A stretch of DNA of 64,000 nt, from assembly GCA_963576475.1 (NCBI GenBank), contig OY754980.1, positions 19,105,822-19,169,821 on the forward strand, in the 5' to 3' direction. Position numbers and translations under genes: made by a program. The stretch comes from Molanna angustata (Eukaryota; Arthropoda; Insecta; Trichoptera; Molannidae). This document shows positions 23,033 to 34,559 of this stretch, piece by piece (the stretch's first letter is position 1; every line of letters starts with the position of its first letter). A model generated the notes under the pieces. That model was not told the DNA's origin. It was given only the letters and a program-made list of their open reading frames with translations, and did not search any database.

Positions 23033-23582
23033 TTAGTATGTATGTGATTTATAGTGGTGATTAAAAAAAATACGAACTATCGAACATGTGTTTATAATCA
23101 CACTCTTTTGAATCTGTGTGACTATAAAATAAGGTAGATCAAGTTTTTCAATGCTATCATTCATATTTTTTGGTAAAACTCCTGTAGATGATATAATAAA
23201 CGGTATTTTTGTTAACTTTATTTTGTCCCCATTGGGTTTTGATCTGTTCTGCTAGAGGGAGGTATTTCAATTTGTTTTCAGTATGTTTATATTCTAAATT
23301 TGTTGTATTTGGGATAGATATTTCAATGAAATGAGTTTAATTAGTATTTTCCTCAATCAGGTTTATATCGGGTCTATTCTGCAGGATGGTTCTATCTGTA
23401 ATTATATCTCTATGCCAATCAAGTTTATGTGTGTTGTTTACAGTAACTACCAATGGGAAGAATTGGAACCATGGTGTTGGAAAATCTATTAAATTATATT
23501 TTTTGTTAGTAGGTACTATTATTATGATCTCGGTTAAGATCCGGTAATTTAATAAGTATTTTAATATTAACAAATACCTCAC
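23033..23582 (-). pseudogene. LINE ORF C-terminus with restriction-enzyme-like endonuclease signature
   Basis: The minus frame reads NNTHKLDWHRDIITDRTILQ, then NRPDINLIEENTN, an in-frame stop (23340-23342) and THFIEISIPNTTNLEYKHTE, then KYLPLAEQIKTQWGQNKV. After a one-base shift it continues IPFIISSTGVLPKN, SIEKLDLPYFIVTQIQK and SVIINTCSIVR before a stop at 23033. The RPD followed about 14 residues later by an acidic residue fits the (K/R)PDx12-14(D/E) motif of the PD-(D/E)xK endonuclease in R2/R4-Dong-type LINEs, as does the STGVLPKN block. RT and zinc-finger parts are absent. One nonsense and one frameshift make it inactive. The exact clade is inference. Confidence 0.7.
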
Positions 23583-24470
23583 TGCGGAAATTAAAATATT
23601 TTAATATTACATTTGTGGACATATACAAAGTAAAGAAAAAATATCAAAGTATTAGATTATGTTTCTATATAAGGTATATCGTCCATAATATTTACCTGCT
23701 ACAATATATATGATTTGCTATTATCGTTTGAACATTATGCGTTTTCTAAATCAATACATCAATCAATAGAGTGACATTTGTATTGGAAGCAAAGACTATA
23801 TCTCGCATTCTAGATTATATCTCTAAATCTTTCCCATACTGTGTCCATATGGTATTCATAATAGTATCGTTTAAATCTAAACATAGTAATAAATATAATA
23901 TATCTAAATGTCTTGAAATTAAGCTATCTTGTTTGTTTATAAATTCATTCTTCGTATACACTTAATAGTTTTCAATTAGTCAATTGATTATTGTTTCAAT
24001 TCAATTGGCTAATTCATTTTTACTTTATTGAATATTGAGACATTTTGTGTACCTACCTCTAATAGTGTTCAATTATTTTTTTTATTATTGAATATCAAAT
24101 TGGAGGTCGAAAGTACACAGCCATATTTGAGCTAAATGTAATTTTGTTACCGGAGTGTACCCAGTAACAATACATAAATATGTTTTCATACTGTCCATTT
24201 AAAACTTTAAAATTGATTAAATGCATACATAAATACAGTTTGTGCCAATACGGTATGTATTTAACTTGGTAACATAATTAATGTGTTTTATCAAAATTCA
24301 GTGAGTTTTATATAAATCTTGAATCATAATAACATAAAATAAAAATAATGATTATCAAAAATTTTGTTGGTTGTCGATTTTTAAATTTTTATACGTTTCT
24401 GAAATACAAACTAAAGAATATTTCGTTATTTTCGTTTGAAACTATTTCATTGAGAAATTTCTCAATCCAT
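23583..24470. other. AT-rich stretch, nothing recognised
   Basis: No further upstream LINE coding sequence is recognised beyond 23582, so the relic is 5'-truncated. No other element seen. Confidence 0.5.
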
Positions 24471-24477
24471 GGTACGG

Positions 24478-24535
24478 CAAAATTTAACATCTTATTAACT
24501 CGGGGTCCTGGGTTCGATTCCCAACTGAGATTTTT
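24478..24535 (+). repeat. tRNA-like SINE fragment
   Basis: GGTCCTGGGTTCGATTCCCA is an excellent box B (T-arm) with CTTATTAACTCGG before it where an anticodon arm would be; no convincing box A. A T/C run follows directly. Probably a short remnant of a tRNA-derived SINE distinct from SINE-A and SINE-B. Confidence 0.4.
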
Positions 24536-25220
24536 TTTCCAAATACCTAGTTTTTAGTGTAATTATTGTTTCTCCAGAATCGATACACTCCTTAGTTGAA
24601 ATACGTTATTGTCATTTGGAAATAAACTCGTCACTTGAAAATATTCATCGTATCTTCTTGATACAAGAGATCTCAACGCACAGCTAGATAAAACCTAAAC
24701 CGTTAATGAACTTATTTATGTATATAATTTCCTATATAAAACTAGTCATTGTCAATATTTTTAGGCGTCGAATAAGAAGTTCAAAAAAAACTCATTTAAT
24801 TTTAATTTATCTTATATTTTTGTCCTTCTGGTCTTGAGTTATGCATATTTTATTTCAATATATATACTAGATTATTGGTCTGTATTCATTTTTATTAAGA
24901 ATGAATATGTACCTGTAACAAAAACATATTTATATATCCACATACATTGTCCAAGTTAAGTATAAATACTTGTGCTATGGGTGAACGAAAACAAAGTTTA
25001 TCAACGTAGTATTATATATAAACGTTCTTACTTTTTACCCCTTTTTTTAATTTTCAAAATACGGTTCACTCTTATCTTCACTTTTAGTGAACGATGAGCC
25101 AGTTGTTTCTACATAATCAGCTCTCTTTGGCACTTTAAGTGCAGTGTCTACAAGGTTTTAGAGTTATCCGCACTCTTCTTATGTTCTTTTATAAATCCTG
25201 TTGCTATCAATGAAAGAAAA

Positions 25221-25296
25221 CGATCGTGGCAGGATTTGAACTCGCAACCACTGGCTTACTAATCCAGCGCGCTAACTGCTCTGCTACAACTCATCC
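25221..25296 (-). repeat. tRNA-like sequence (SINE head or tRNA pseudogene)
   Basis: The minus strand reads GTAGCAGAGCAGTTAGCGCG (D-arm/box A), CTGGATTAGTAAGCCAG (4-5 bp anticodon stem, loop TTAGTAA, which would give anticodon AGT), and TTGCGAGTTCAAATCCTGCC (T-arm/box B with one mismatch). The 5' GGATGAG does not pair with the 3' ACGATCG, so no acceptor stem forms and it is not a functional tRNA. Origin from a tRNA is well supported; the SINE family is unknown. Confidence 0.5.
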
Positions 25297-25447
25297 AATC
25301 ATACCTACAAAATACACATTTTTTTTATTTTTCAACCGTGTGTTCACTTTTAAAATACTCCCATGATGTATAAATATTTGAATACAAATACTTTATTTTG
25401 GTTCTCTGTCTCATTTTAAATACCTACTTCATTAGCGTTTCCTTAAT

Positions 25448-25645
25448 TTGTCGAATCTCGATTATATCGACGGAATGATCCTATACTGTGCGGTGTCTTG
25501 CATTAAATTACAATCAAAATTCAAAATGGACGCCAGTCTTGGCAGTTTGATTGTTGAAATAAACGATGTTATTACCGTTGACGGTGAATTGAGTATTTGG
25601 CATATAAATGTTTCTTTTTATAACGTATCCACAAATACACAATAA
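25448..25645 (+). other. Short unique open frame, unidentified
   Basis: The frame contains an internal ATG with a good insect context (CAAAATGGACGCC, about 25523) and continues ASLGSLIVEINDVITVDGEL. Composition is mildly coding-like, but no domain or strong donor is visible. Low-confidence candidate. Confidence 0.15.
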
Positions 25646-26070
25646 TAAATTCTCACATTTGCTGTATCAACATATCTAGAATTTTCGATTGTTTGTAAGA
25701 GTTTCATGGGTCGTTACTGTTTTTTCAAGTTATTATCTACACAAAAATATCTATTTATAAACTGCATCTCCTGGATTGTCACGATCAAGATTAAGGTAAG
25801 CAATAAATTTTCATCTAGAAGTGCCGATAGTACCTAATACAATGTATTAATTTATCTCTCAACTATATAACTTCCATTTTTTTATAATTACATACCTATG
25901 ATCCAATATTTCTATATGTATATATTCGAATATATACTGGAACATAATATACTTTTGCATTTGTTACTTTCCTTAGTATATGTACCTAATAATTAAATCA
26001 AACATAAAAATGACATTTGTTTAAAAAGTCGTATAAGTGTAATTCTTGTAACCTACATATTTTAATTTAT

Positions 26071-26235
26071 ATTACTTCTCGGGCAACTAACAGGTTCTAT
26101 CTAAAAGTTTAATTTAACACGCACCCAATAACAAGTTGCCACTTTCTGGAGTCTCACAGATCCTGACTGAAAACACAATTAAAAACTGTGTCTCTACCGG
26201 GAATCGAACCCGGGACCTTTAGATCAGCAGTCAAT
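26071..26235 (-). repeat. SINE-B, 5' end slightly truncated
   Basis: Minus strand: TGCTGATCTAAAGGTCCCGG, GTTCGATTCCCGGTAGAGAC (intact box B), ACAGTTTTTAATTGTGTTTT, GAGACTCCAGAAAGTGGCAA, and an AGTTGCCCGAGAAGTAATAT end. The first ~25 bp of head (box A) is missing. The box B is better preserved than in the copy at 6392. Confidence 0.8.
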
Positions 26236-27602
26236 GTTATCATTTTTGTTAGGAGACAAAAATCCGATCCATCCGCTGCGCCTGTATGGACGCTAGCCTG
26301 TATAATTGCATCAAAATATACTATTCAACAATTATTTATCATCTTGTAACAATTTAAACATTTTCTTACCTTATTCGTATGAATATATCGTTCTTTCCTA
26401 TGTCTACACTTTATTTTTAGTTCAACTCTCATTGACGTTTCAGTTTTATTATTTTCTTCTTCAGTCGCTTGTTTTTCATTACTTCATAACTGCTGAACCA
26501 TCTGAATATTCCAGAATTAGTAGGTACCTACTTGGATCTTTATTCCTTGATAGGATTTATATTTTTAAGAAACGTTATGCTTTTAAGCGCTTCTTGCTTT
26601 ATTTTGCCAAAGTTTATCAACGTGTATAAACATTATTATTTTTTAAACCCTTATCATTAACTTCACTTGTCTGTCTGTACTGGAATTTCGCAAACTCTCT
26701 GATGAGATAGAGTTCTGAAACTTTCTGGATTTTTGAATAACCGATGACAGTGCATGTTACATTTGTCAGAAATCATTTGATAAAATTGAATAATATTGGA
26801 TTTCTGAACTTGAATTGTGACTGCTATACATGCTTCATAACAATCATAACATTCAGGCGATTCAGGCGTTATTTATATAGTTCTTCATTCGAACGTGAAG
26901 AAAACTTTGAAAAGGGATGTCCTTAATTTTTTTTTAATTACCTTTTTTAGTAATTTACCGGCCGCACTATTCCCTTTTGGTAAATTATTTACATTTTAAA
27001 TCAACACCTATCTATGTTACCGATTTTATTTTCTGAATCCATTGACCGGGTTTTTCAGAATTAATCAAACAATATATTATGTAATTTTACTAACATCGCG
27101 GCGCGATCTTAGGACATTCGTTTATAGACAGTTTCAAACAGAATGAGGTTTGAAACAACGTATGAATGAAACCAATCATTTGATGACGATGAAATCGAAA
27201 TCATTTTGTATAAATTCTCAAATGATGATTATCTCTGTGGCGTATCTTTTCTGTTGCATAATTAAACCATAAATTTGTTTGACATTTTAACTTTTTAAAT
27301 ATACCGGCGCTTTTTCTTTACTTTATAAAGTAACGTATCGGTATAAATAAATTAACACATCTATCAATTTAATTTTGTGTTTATAAAAAAAAATATATAA
27401 CAAAAATATCTAATAATCATATGTATAAAAATAATGAAAATATTTTAAATACTTTTTGTACAAGGGCAAGTTTACTATTTTTTTCTGGCTCACTAAATCA
27501 ATATAACTATATTTATATTATTTGGTGTCATAGATTCTTTGATAATATTTTAATTGTATTCTGAATATTATGGCAAGTATTTTCCAAAATTCGTTTTATT
27601 TG
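26236..27602. other. AT-rich stretch with a small balanced patch
   Basis: A 107-codon plus frame (26306-26629) is Phe/Tyr/Leu-rich low-complexity translation with no domain. A short balanced patch at about 27060-27240 (AACATCGCGGCGCGATCTTA, with a GCGGCGC core) is unique but unexplained. Confidence 0.4.
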
Positions 27603-27611
27603 GAATATTAT

Positions 27612-27632
27612 TTATATATATATATATATATA
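27612..27632. repeat. (TA)n microsatellite
   Basis: About ten TA units in a row, ending in TAATAAAG. Confidence 0.9.
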
Positions 27633-27655
27633 ATAAAGAGTAATATTTTTTTTCG

Positions 27656-27703
27656 TTTTGAGAATGAATATGTCCATATTCATTCTCAAAATATGTCCAT
27701 ATT
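27656..27703. repeat. Perfect 17-bp-arm palindrome beside a direct repeat
   Basis: TTTTGAGAATGAATATG, TC, then the exact reverse complement to 27691. The central AATATGTCCATATTC is then repeated directly just before the SINE-B copy at 27703. The arrangement suggests template-switch or insertion-associated duplication at the SINE 5' junction. Confidence 0.7.
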
Positions 27704-27836
27704 CTTCGCGGCTCAGTTGGGTAGATATCTGACTGCTGAGCCAAAGGTCTCGGATTTGATTCCCGATGGAGACACAGTTTTTAATTGTGTTGGTCAGACT
27801 GGATCTCTGAGAATATTAATATCGTAAGTCTGGATC
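27703..27836 (+). repeat. SINE-B, 3'-truncated
   Basis: TTCGCGGCTCAGTTGGGTAG (box A region), TCTCGGATTTGATTCCCGAT (box B region), GGAGACACAGTTTTTAATTG and GAATATTAATATCGTAAGTC follow the family order. The CGAGAAGTAAT 3' end is absent. Confidence 0.75.
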
Positions 27837-29117
27837 TCTGGATATTGCTAATCTAGAAATCTCCATAAGCTACTTTTCGTGCTTTGCATTTTTTGTAGCT
27901 CACTTGGCGTTCTGTGAAAGAGGCGTTTACAGTCTCCATATTCGGAGCGGGTGGTGGTAGAAATAGTGAATATCTTTTAGCAATATGATAAATATTATAA
28001 AATCAACTGTTTATTTCCATCCACCGTTTTTTTATTATTTATAAAATCATTTAGTTACTAACAATTTTTGTCATATTTTTTTTCTAAAAATAAACGGGAC
28101 AATGCTCTGTGCTTTCAGGACCTACTATACGCATGCAACATTTTACTTAAATCTTTTTGAAGATTGATACAGGTAACTTCTAAAAACTAACTATTCCGCA
28201 ATTGTTTATAATGTAACTTACAATTTTTCTTGAAACCATGTTGTTTTTCAATTCTATTTCATATTTACGACTCGCAATAAAATTTAGTACCTATATGAAT
28301 TATGTGAAATTTAGTTAGTAGTTACCCAATTGATGTCGTTTCTCAGCCAACATAATGGATTTCTGAGAATTTTTTGCCATACCGACCCTCTAGAAGACCA
28401 TGAGACTCGTTCAAAAGAAAAGTACTACCATTCATAAATTCATCATACATGAGAAAATACATTTCTAGACACAGCAAAATTGATTGTATGCCATGAAAGT
28501 TATTGTTGAATATATCAATATTTTGAAAATATAGACAATGAAAATTTTAAGTGTGTTGAATTATGGCCTGCCTTAAAATATCTCTACATATTATATACTT
28601 TGGCTGAGCTATACTTTGGCGATACTTAAATTATATGTTGGAATACTTAATACAAACTAAGGTTTGTGTAAGGTTTTCGATTCAAAGTTATCTATTAAAC
28701 TATGCTATTTTTCCAATTTTAATTGATAATGATTGTGAAAAATATAATTTTTGGTGGTTTTTCCTTTTCGACAAAGTATTTTAATTATAATTATAAAACG
28801 GAAATTTATTTATTGTCTCTGTTACCAAAAAATCAATGATAACTTAACAAAGAAAGATTTGCATTAAATAAAATAAATGATTTTTTTTTTTTTGTATTTT
28901 TTTCAATTATTTCTTTATTTTTCCTGTTTAGATGTTTTCATATATATTTTTATTTTATTTTGTATTATTATCTATATGTATCTAAACATATATTTTGTGA
29001 TCATCCAAGGATTTGCTAAAAACCAGCTGCACTGTGGGTCTCCACGTTGAAAAGTGCAAAGAATGTATAATTATTTGTTATTTTTATATATATGCAATGA
29101 ATAAATTATTATTTATT
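27837..29117. other. AT-rich stretch, nothing recognised
   Basis: No repeat landmark or supported frame. T/A runs near 28880-28920. Confidence 0.5.
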
Positions 29118-29174
29118 TAATCGAATATTTTTATTGCATATGCTTATAGCATATGCAATAAAAATATTCGATTA
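29118..29174. repeat. Perfect 57-bp palindrome (26-bp arms)
   Basis: TAATCGAATATTTTTATTGC+ATATGC is exactly mirrored after a 5-base centre (TTATA). No mismatch in 26 pairs. Very A/T-rich arms; no miRNA seed recognised and too short for a usual pre-miRNA. Can extrude as a cruciform. Confidence 0.9.
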
Positions 29175-29496
29175 CTTACACATTGGTACAAGTAGGTAAA
29201 TAAGACAAAAATGACCTCATAAGTCTGGCGCAATTCAGGGGTGACTTCTTTGCGAAAAATGCATTGTCACCTCAGATATAAGAATTGTAGCTTTCATTAT
29301 TTACAAAAAAACCAATTCTCTCAATAGATGGCGCTACAACAAAATAAATAAAAAAATAATAATAAGATTGTTGTTCATAATTTCACCCATAGATGGCTGT
29401 AGTAAAAATTCCTTATTTTCAAGCGAAAAGAATTTCAGTATTACAATATATAGAACTTTCAAAAATTGAATTGATGGGGATCTCATTAAAAAGGCA

Positions 29497-29624
29497 TAAT
29501 TGGTGAACGTTGCGCAAGCGCATAAAGTGATCACGTAAACCAGCCGACGACAGGTCGTAAGCCCTGTAGGTGCCTCGATTTCCCGGTTCTCCTACAGTAA
29601 ATATTCCAACTTCGTCTCTATTGA
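29497..29624 (+). mobile_element. Solo arm of foldback element
   Basis: GAACGTTGCGCAAGCGCATA, AAGTGATCACGTAAACCAGC, CGACGACAGG, AGGTGCC..GATT and a CCAACTTCGTCTCTATTGA end match 42755-42874, the right arm of the foldback element at 42539. The opposite arm is not visible to the left. Non-coding. Confidence 0.65.
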
Positions 29625-30373
29625 GATAATTAAAAAAAATCTGTTAAAAAATATCATTTATTTATTTATTTATTGTTGATCAGTTGGAAATCAATTCATT
29701 ATAATTGATTCTGAGAATATTTCTCGTACTTTCTATCGAAATTAATCCAAATCATATTTTTTACAGCACAATTTATTACAAAACGCTCCTTTTCTCATGG
29801 TTATTGTTGTAGTTAAATCTGTCACAATTCATGCTCGCCTGTTACTTCTGCCAACATTGTCTCTGTGTTGCCATAAAATCAATAATTTTCCCGAAGGCTT
29901 TCTGTTTTGTTGCAAACTGGCAATAAATACAGCATACATGGCTGATGTTTATTACATGTAGGTTATAGCAGTTAAATGTACTTTCTTTACAAAGTATTCA
30001 TAAAAGGTATGTAGGTAGTTATAGAACCAATATTGGTCTTAAATAAACATATATTATTATGAATGCGTAATATCGTGAAGTTTCATAGATATCTTATCGT
30101 GAGAAATAAATTATACATTATTGTGTATTCAAAATCTTTTCCGCCTACATTTTCATCAATTAACATTATTTAATCTCAACTAAATTATTCATCTGATTAT
30201 CAAAGCAGATACTAATTAGAGAATAATATAAACAAACTTAAATTAGTAGGATAACATATTTATGAGACTTTTTATTTGAAACATTACACATAATTTATAA
30301 TAAGCAAATCTATTTAGGTATTCAATATTTTTTATAAACTTTATCTTCTGTAACGAAAATATACAATATTAAT

Positions 30374-30486
30374 CGTGTCACAAATCCAGACAGAAATCAT
30401 AATTAAAAACTGTGTCTCCGCCGGAAATCAAACTCGGGATCTTTGGATCAGCAGATGATAATTAACCTACTGAGCAACGAAGGCCA
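30374..30486 (-). repeat. SINE-B, 5' half
   Basis: Minus strand: GGCCTTCGTTGCTCAGTAGG (box A), GATCCCGAGTTTGATTTCCG (box B, two changes), GGAGACACAGTTTTTAATTA and TTTCTGTCTGGATTTGTGAC. The 3' body and tail are missing. A deletion of about 5 bp lies between the boxes. Confidence 0.75.
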
Positions 30487-32220
30487 ATATGCAGATAAAA
30501 AACTGCAAATGGACATAGAGAAATGGTTTTTTTCTGCAGTCTCCCTTACTCCTTCCTAAATGTCATAGCATAGAGTATATTCTATAAAAAAACTGTCATA
30601 TGTATGATGTAATGTGGTCATTTATAAAATATTTATAAAAAGCTCATAGCTTACTGCACACAAGCTTTTAGCTTAACATGTACCATTGTATGTATGTAAT
30701 TTTAAAGTCTATACTTATATTTAAATTATATATACTTCATATTGTAAGATACTACTGACATAGATATTTCATCCTAAAGTTCATCTCTGTATTTTGGGAT
30801 TATGTATAATTCATCGTAAACAAGATAAATAGTGAACAATGTTGTTCAAGGAGACCTCCGAAATGGTGGAAAAAAGGTGAAGTTCAGCCTCACAAGATAC
30901 TCCCTTCAGAAATAACAAAATTAAGAGTCTAAGAAAAGAAGAAAGAGACGAAACATAGTGTTCTTATATTAAGTAATAATGGAATTCTGCCAAATAAATT
31001 ATCATGTTATAATTAAAACAAGAAAAAAACATTTTGCAGTTTAAAAAAAGAAACTTATATGTACGGTGCTCAAGTCTCAAGCCCTTTTACTGTCATACAG
31101 ACTTTTGAAGGCACATTCAGAGGTCTAATACTCGATGATGTACTAAGCCCCGGATTTGTAAACCTCTGAAGGTATCATGTTTGAAGATCGGCCGTTCTGA
31201 TGAGTAACGAGACCATTTGTCAGCCATGACACACCAATAACTCTTGTATTTCACTCAGCGACAAACCGGTAACATGTTTCCGCTATCTCAAAGATTGACA
31301 GTGAACCCACTTTAATAAAACACAATCATACATAGGTAAATTTACGCCACGTTCCTTGAGGGGCACCCAGTAAGAACCGAAAACTATACTTTCGTATCAC
31401 AAAATCAATCTTTTCCGATTGCCTAATGTCGGTCAGCTACGATTAAATGGTTGAAAAGAGTTATTTTATTATAAGTTTTTCGCATGTACCAATTGTTGTG
31501 TACAGTTGCTTATTTTACATGCATATAAGCAAATACTGCATTATAAGTGCCAAATATGCCAAATCCATTAACCAAAGGAATTATATCTCTCTGGAATCTT
31601 AATCAGCGATTTGATTTTAATGATTGTCATGCTCAGTTTTCTTTAGTCTTAAAGTTTATATTTTTTTATAAAATCTTCAAGTAACTTCTCAATCTCACTT
31701 CAATAAAGAAGTTTATTTTGAATGTTTAATAAACAGTTTATCATTTAGAAGTTTTGATAATATTAACTTGTATCTTCTTTAAGGTATTTCATTTGAAAAA
31801 AAAAACTATACTCGGGTTTTCAAAATTAAAAGAATAATCATTGCAAGGCTTTCTCAATAAATTAAAAAATATTTTAACTCTAAAAAATATAACAAGAATT
31901 ACTAATTATTATTTATATATTAATAAAGATGAAGTAGTAATAATTGTTTCATGAATGATACCGAGATATCAGACACTCATGAACATACCACGTCCACAAA
32001 TTAAATAAGTTAGGTGACAAACTGTTTACGCCATTTTCTGAAAAGGAGCGACAGTAATTAAACCTTTTTATTCTCTTTATGTTGTGGGAACAGAAGCACT
32101 ACTATTTAAGATGTCACCATTAAATACCATCGGAAAACAAAGTGATTTCGTTAACTAGCCAAACAAGTCAAGAGTCTAAAATAAAGAAAAAGAAAACGTT
32201 CTTATTATCGTTATATTATC
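30487..32220. other. AT-rich stretch with a balanced island at 31080-31400
   Basis: Most of it holds nothing recognisable. The block 31080-31400 is less AT-rich and unique (words such as GATCGGCCGTTCTGATGAGT) with no useful frame; it may be conserved non-coding DNA. Confidence 0.35.
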
Positions 32221-32221
32221 A

Positions 32222-32290
32222 TAGAGTGACTGGCGAAAGCGCTTAGGCAAATAAAAATACTCAGTGTGGAATCTAACTGTGTTTCTATTT
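32222..32290 (+). repeat. Dispersed repeat with GGCGAAAGCGCTTAGGC core
   Basis: The sequence around GGCGAAAGCGCTTAGGCAAA, then ATACTCAGTGTGGA, is shared with 62862-62910. Probably the 3' end of a retroelement family; only the terminal ~60 bp are recognisable. Confidence 0.5.
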
Positions 32291-33380
32291 ATAAGTTTTT
32301 TTACAATTTATAATTATGAATTTCCACTGTGTCAACGAAAAAACCTTCGAGTTATTAATAATTTATCATACTAACAAAAAATCTAAAACAAGTATCGCTG
32401 TATGATAATTTTTCTGTAGGTTATTTCTTACCTAGTTGTTATTTCCTAAATGTTTCTCGTAAACTTTTTTATAATTTTATATTTTTAATTTTGGTTAAAT
32501 AAAACAGTGAATCTCCATCATAACAAATAAAAACACTACAATAATATGAGGCAGTCAAATGAAAATAATAGCCAGTATTGAGATAACTATGGGAGTGCGT
32601 GTAAAATTTTGTGTTTCTACGAGTCAAAAATGGACTGATATCTCAGATCAAGTATCATACACTGAAATAATATTATGTTTGGAATTATAATATCTTATTG
32701 TTGGAATCATTTTTGTCTATTTTTGGATCGAATAAATACAAATTTTTACACACATAGTTTATTCAATGTGGGTTAGTCCACTTTGCTTTGACTGCTTCAT
32801 ATAATAGTTTCAAATTCTACTGTTTTAATTACTGACACTAACCAGAATCAATCACTAGAAAACCATCTTCAAATTTATATGGACTTCCACCAAAAATCGT
32901 CCATTGACAAGTATATCAAAACAAAATAAAGTAAAACATATTTCACAATAAAATTTTACAGAATAAATATTTTTTTAATGTGGTTTAAAATTATTTTTAA
33001 AATTATATGTTGTATTTTGTAATGTTCTAGAAGCTATGAATAGGTAGATACCTACTATAATAATATCTTAAACACCCAAGAGATTATTTTTGTATTTGCA
33101 TGACTCAATTTTTTTTTCGGTTATTTCATTTATCAATAAATTTAACATAAGAGACCGTTTAAGTTAAGTTATTGTATGTCTTATGTCTGTGACTAAACCA
33201 ACTATTAAGTTAATTTATTGTATATTTTTTAACAAAATCAAATTGATAATTATAACTCTATCGATATTCGTTCAGTGACATGTTTGTTTATGAACATAGC
33301 CATAGATATAATTATCGACTGTTCAGTATTCCGTCTGAGGTACTTTTCAATGGCGTGTTTTATTATAATGTGTTTGTTTA
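32291..33380. other. AT-rich stretch, nothing recognised
   Basis: No frame, repeat landmark or array recognised. Confidence 0.5.
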
Positions 33381-33690
33381 ATTATATGTAAATTGTCAAA
33401 TTTGTTAGGTGGCGAATGTTTAGTTGATTGTTTGGCGGTCAGAAACGTTGGTGGCACCTGTCTTACAAATAATAACGAGCCGACCTTTTGGGATGTTCAC
33501 CAAACTATGACGACATTTTGGATAACGATTGAGATGTGTTGGTAATCATTATCATAACGATAAACTACTCGTATATTCTTATTTATTTTACAGAATTGCA
33601 ATTTGAAGAAAGGGCACGGTTCACGAGTGTCGATACACGGTGTTACGACCTCGATCAATTCTAATGTCCTATTATGTGAATAGGAAAAAT
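33381..33690. other. Balanced-composition unique island
   Basis: Unique block with AACGATTGAGATGTGTTGGT, AATCATTATCATAACGATAA and GCACGGTTCACGAGTGTCGA; no useful frame. Possible regulatory segment, by composition only. Confidence 0.25.
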
Positions 33691-33796
33691 GTCCATATTA
33701 CATATAAGAGCTTTTGCCGTGTCGTCCCCAATCGTTGTCAATCACCGTGGTGAAGATATAACCGATCCTCCACTCGACTTTTCTCGATTCATTCCC

Positions 33797-34085
33797 TTAA
33801 CATTTCTTCTTTATCAGCCTTTTTCCCTCCACTGCTGGAGATATGCCTCTTCCATTTCCTTCCATGTTTGTTTGTTTGATGCCATCTGCATCCATTTTCT
33901 TCCCGCCCGCGCCGTCCTGACAATCATCGGTCCATCTTTTTTGGGGCCTGCCGATGTCTCTTCTATTTGCCCATGGTCTCCATTTTAATGTCTTCAAACT
34001 TGTCTTGCGACATGCCATGCTCACTGCCATTTGAGCTTCGCCATGCCATCCATGACGTCTACTCCTCGGGTCTGATGCCTTATTT
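33797..34085 (-). pseudogene. LINE ORF2 C-terminal relic
   Basis: In successive frames the minus strand gives MDGMAKLKWQ, a stop, AWHVARQ, then LKWRPWANRRDIGRPQKRWT and DD. This is the IAxLKWxWAGHxAR...WRP...RxxGRPxxRWxDD block at the end of lepidopteran endonuclease/RT LINE ORFs, also seen at 37700-38095 on the other strand. At least two frame disruptions; catalytic parts absent. Confidence 0.6.
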
Positions 34086-34254
34086 CTTCATAAACACTTT
34101 TATAATATAATCATTTTTTCTTTTGTAATTACTTATTTTACCTTCGTAAAGCTCTATTGACTTATTATGCCCTGGGACATTATATTTGCAATTCGATACA
34201 TGTTTAATGTGTCAAATACTGTATTTTCCTAACCCAGTATTTTCCTTCAGCCAT

Positions 34255-34380
34255 CTCTCTGAGATTTAGGCCTCTTCTCAGTACTTCCATTCGTCTTTTT
34301 TTGGGCTTTTTTGACCCATCTTCTTCTAGCGACGGGAACATTATCATCGTCCCACCTTTTCTGGGGGCGGTCAATTCCCC
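34255..34380 (-). pseudogene. LINE ORF2 C-terminal relic, second fragment
   Basis: The minus strand gives DRPQKRWDDDNVPVARRRWV, then KKAQKKTNGS. This matches the GRPxKRWDDDIxxxAGxxWxxxAQxRxxW end of the same broad LINE class as 33797-34085. It repeats the RP.KRW.DD block already present there, so it is a separate insertion or duplicated end, not a continuation. Confidence 0.5.
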
Positions 34381-34559
34381 TTTTTAAGCCTACGTCTATC
34401 TTCTTCTTGGCTCATGGATCTGATATTATAAGTCGCTACTTTAATTTCTATATTTTTACCGTGTTTCGAGTTTATGCCTCCCCCACCATCCTTGAGGTTG
34501 ACCTATGAATTCTACTCACCTGGGGTATTTTTAGTTCAAAAGTCGAATTCATGGTTTGG

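Noticed and set aside
22609..23064. Repeat proteins (QLNNTYMPC on the minus strand, AWHVGIIQL and ACRYYSVGM on the plus strand)
   Set aside because: All come from the 27-bp array, whose length is divisible by three and lacks stops by chance; the array lies in a LINE 3' flank.
25221..25296. Functional tRNA gene
   Set aside because: No acceptor-stem pairing and a weakened T stem; kept as a tRNA-like relic only.
29118..29174. microRNA precursor
   Set aside because: Arms are only 26 bp with a 5-base centre, perfectly paired and extremely AT-rich; no known seed recognised.
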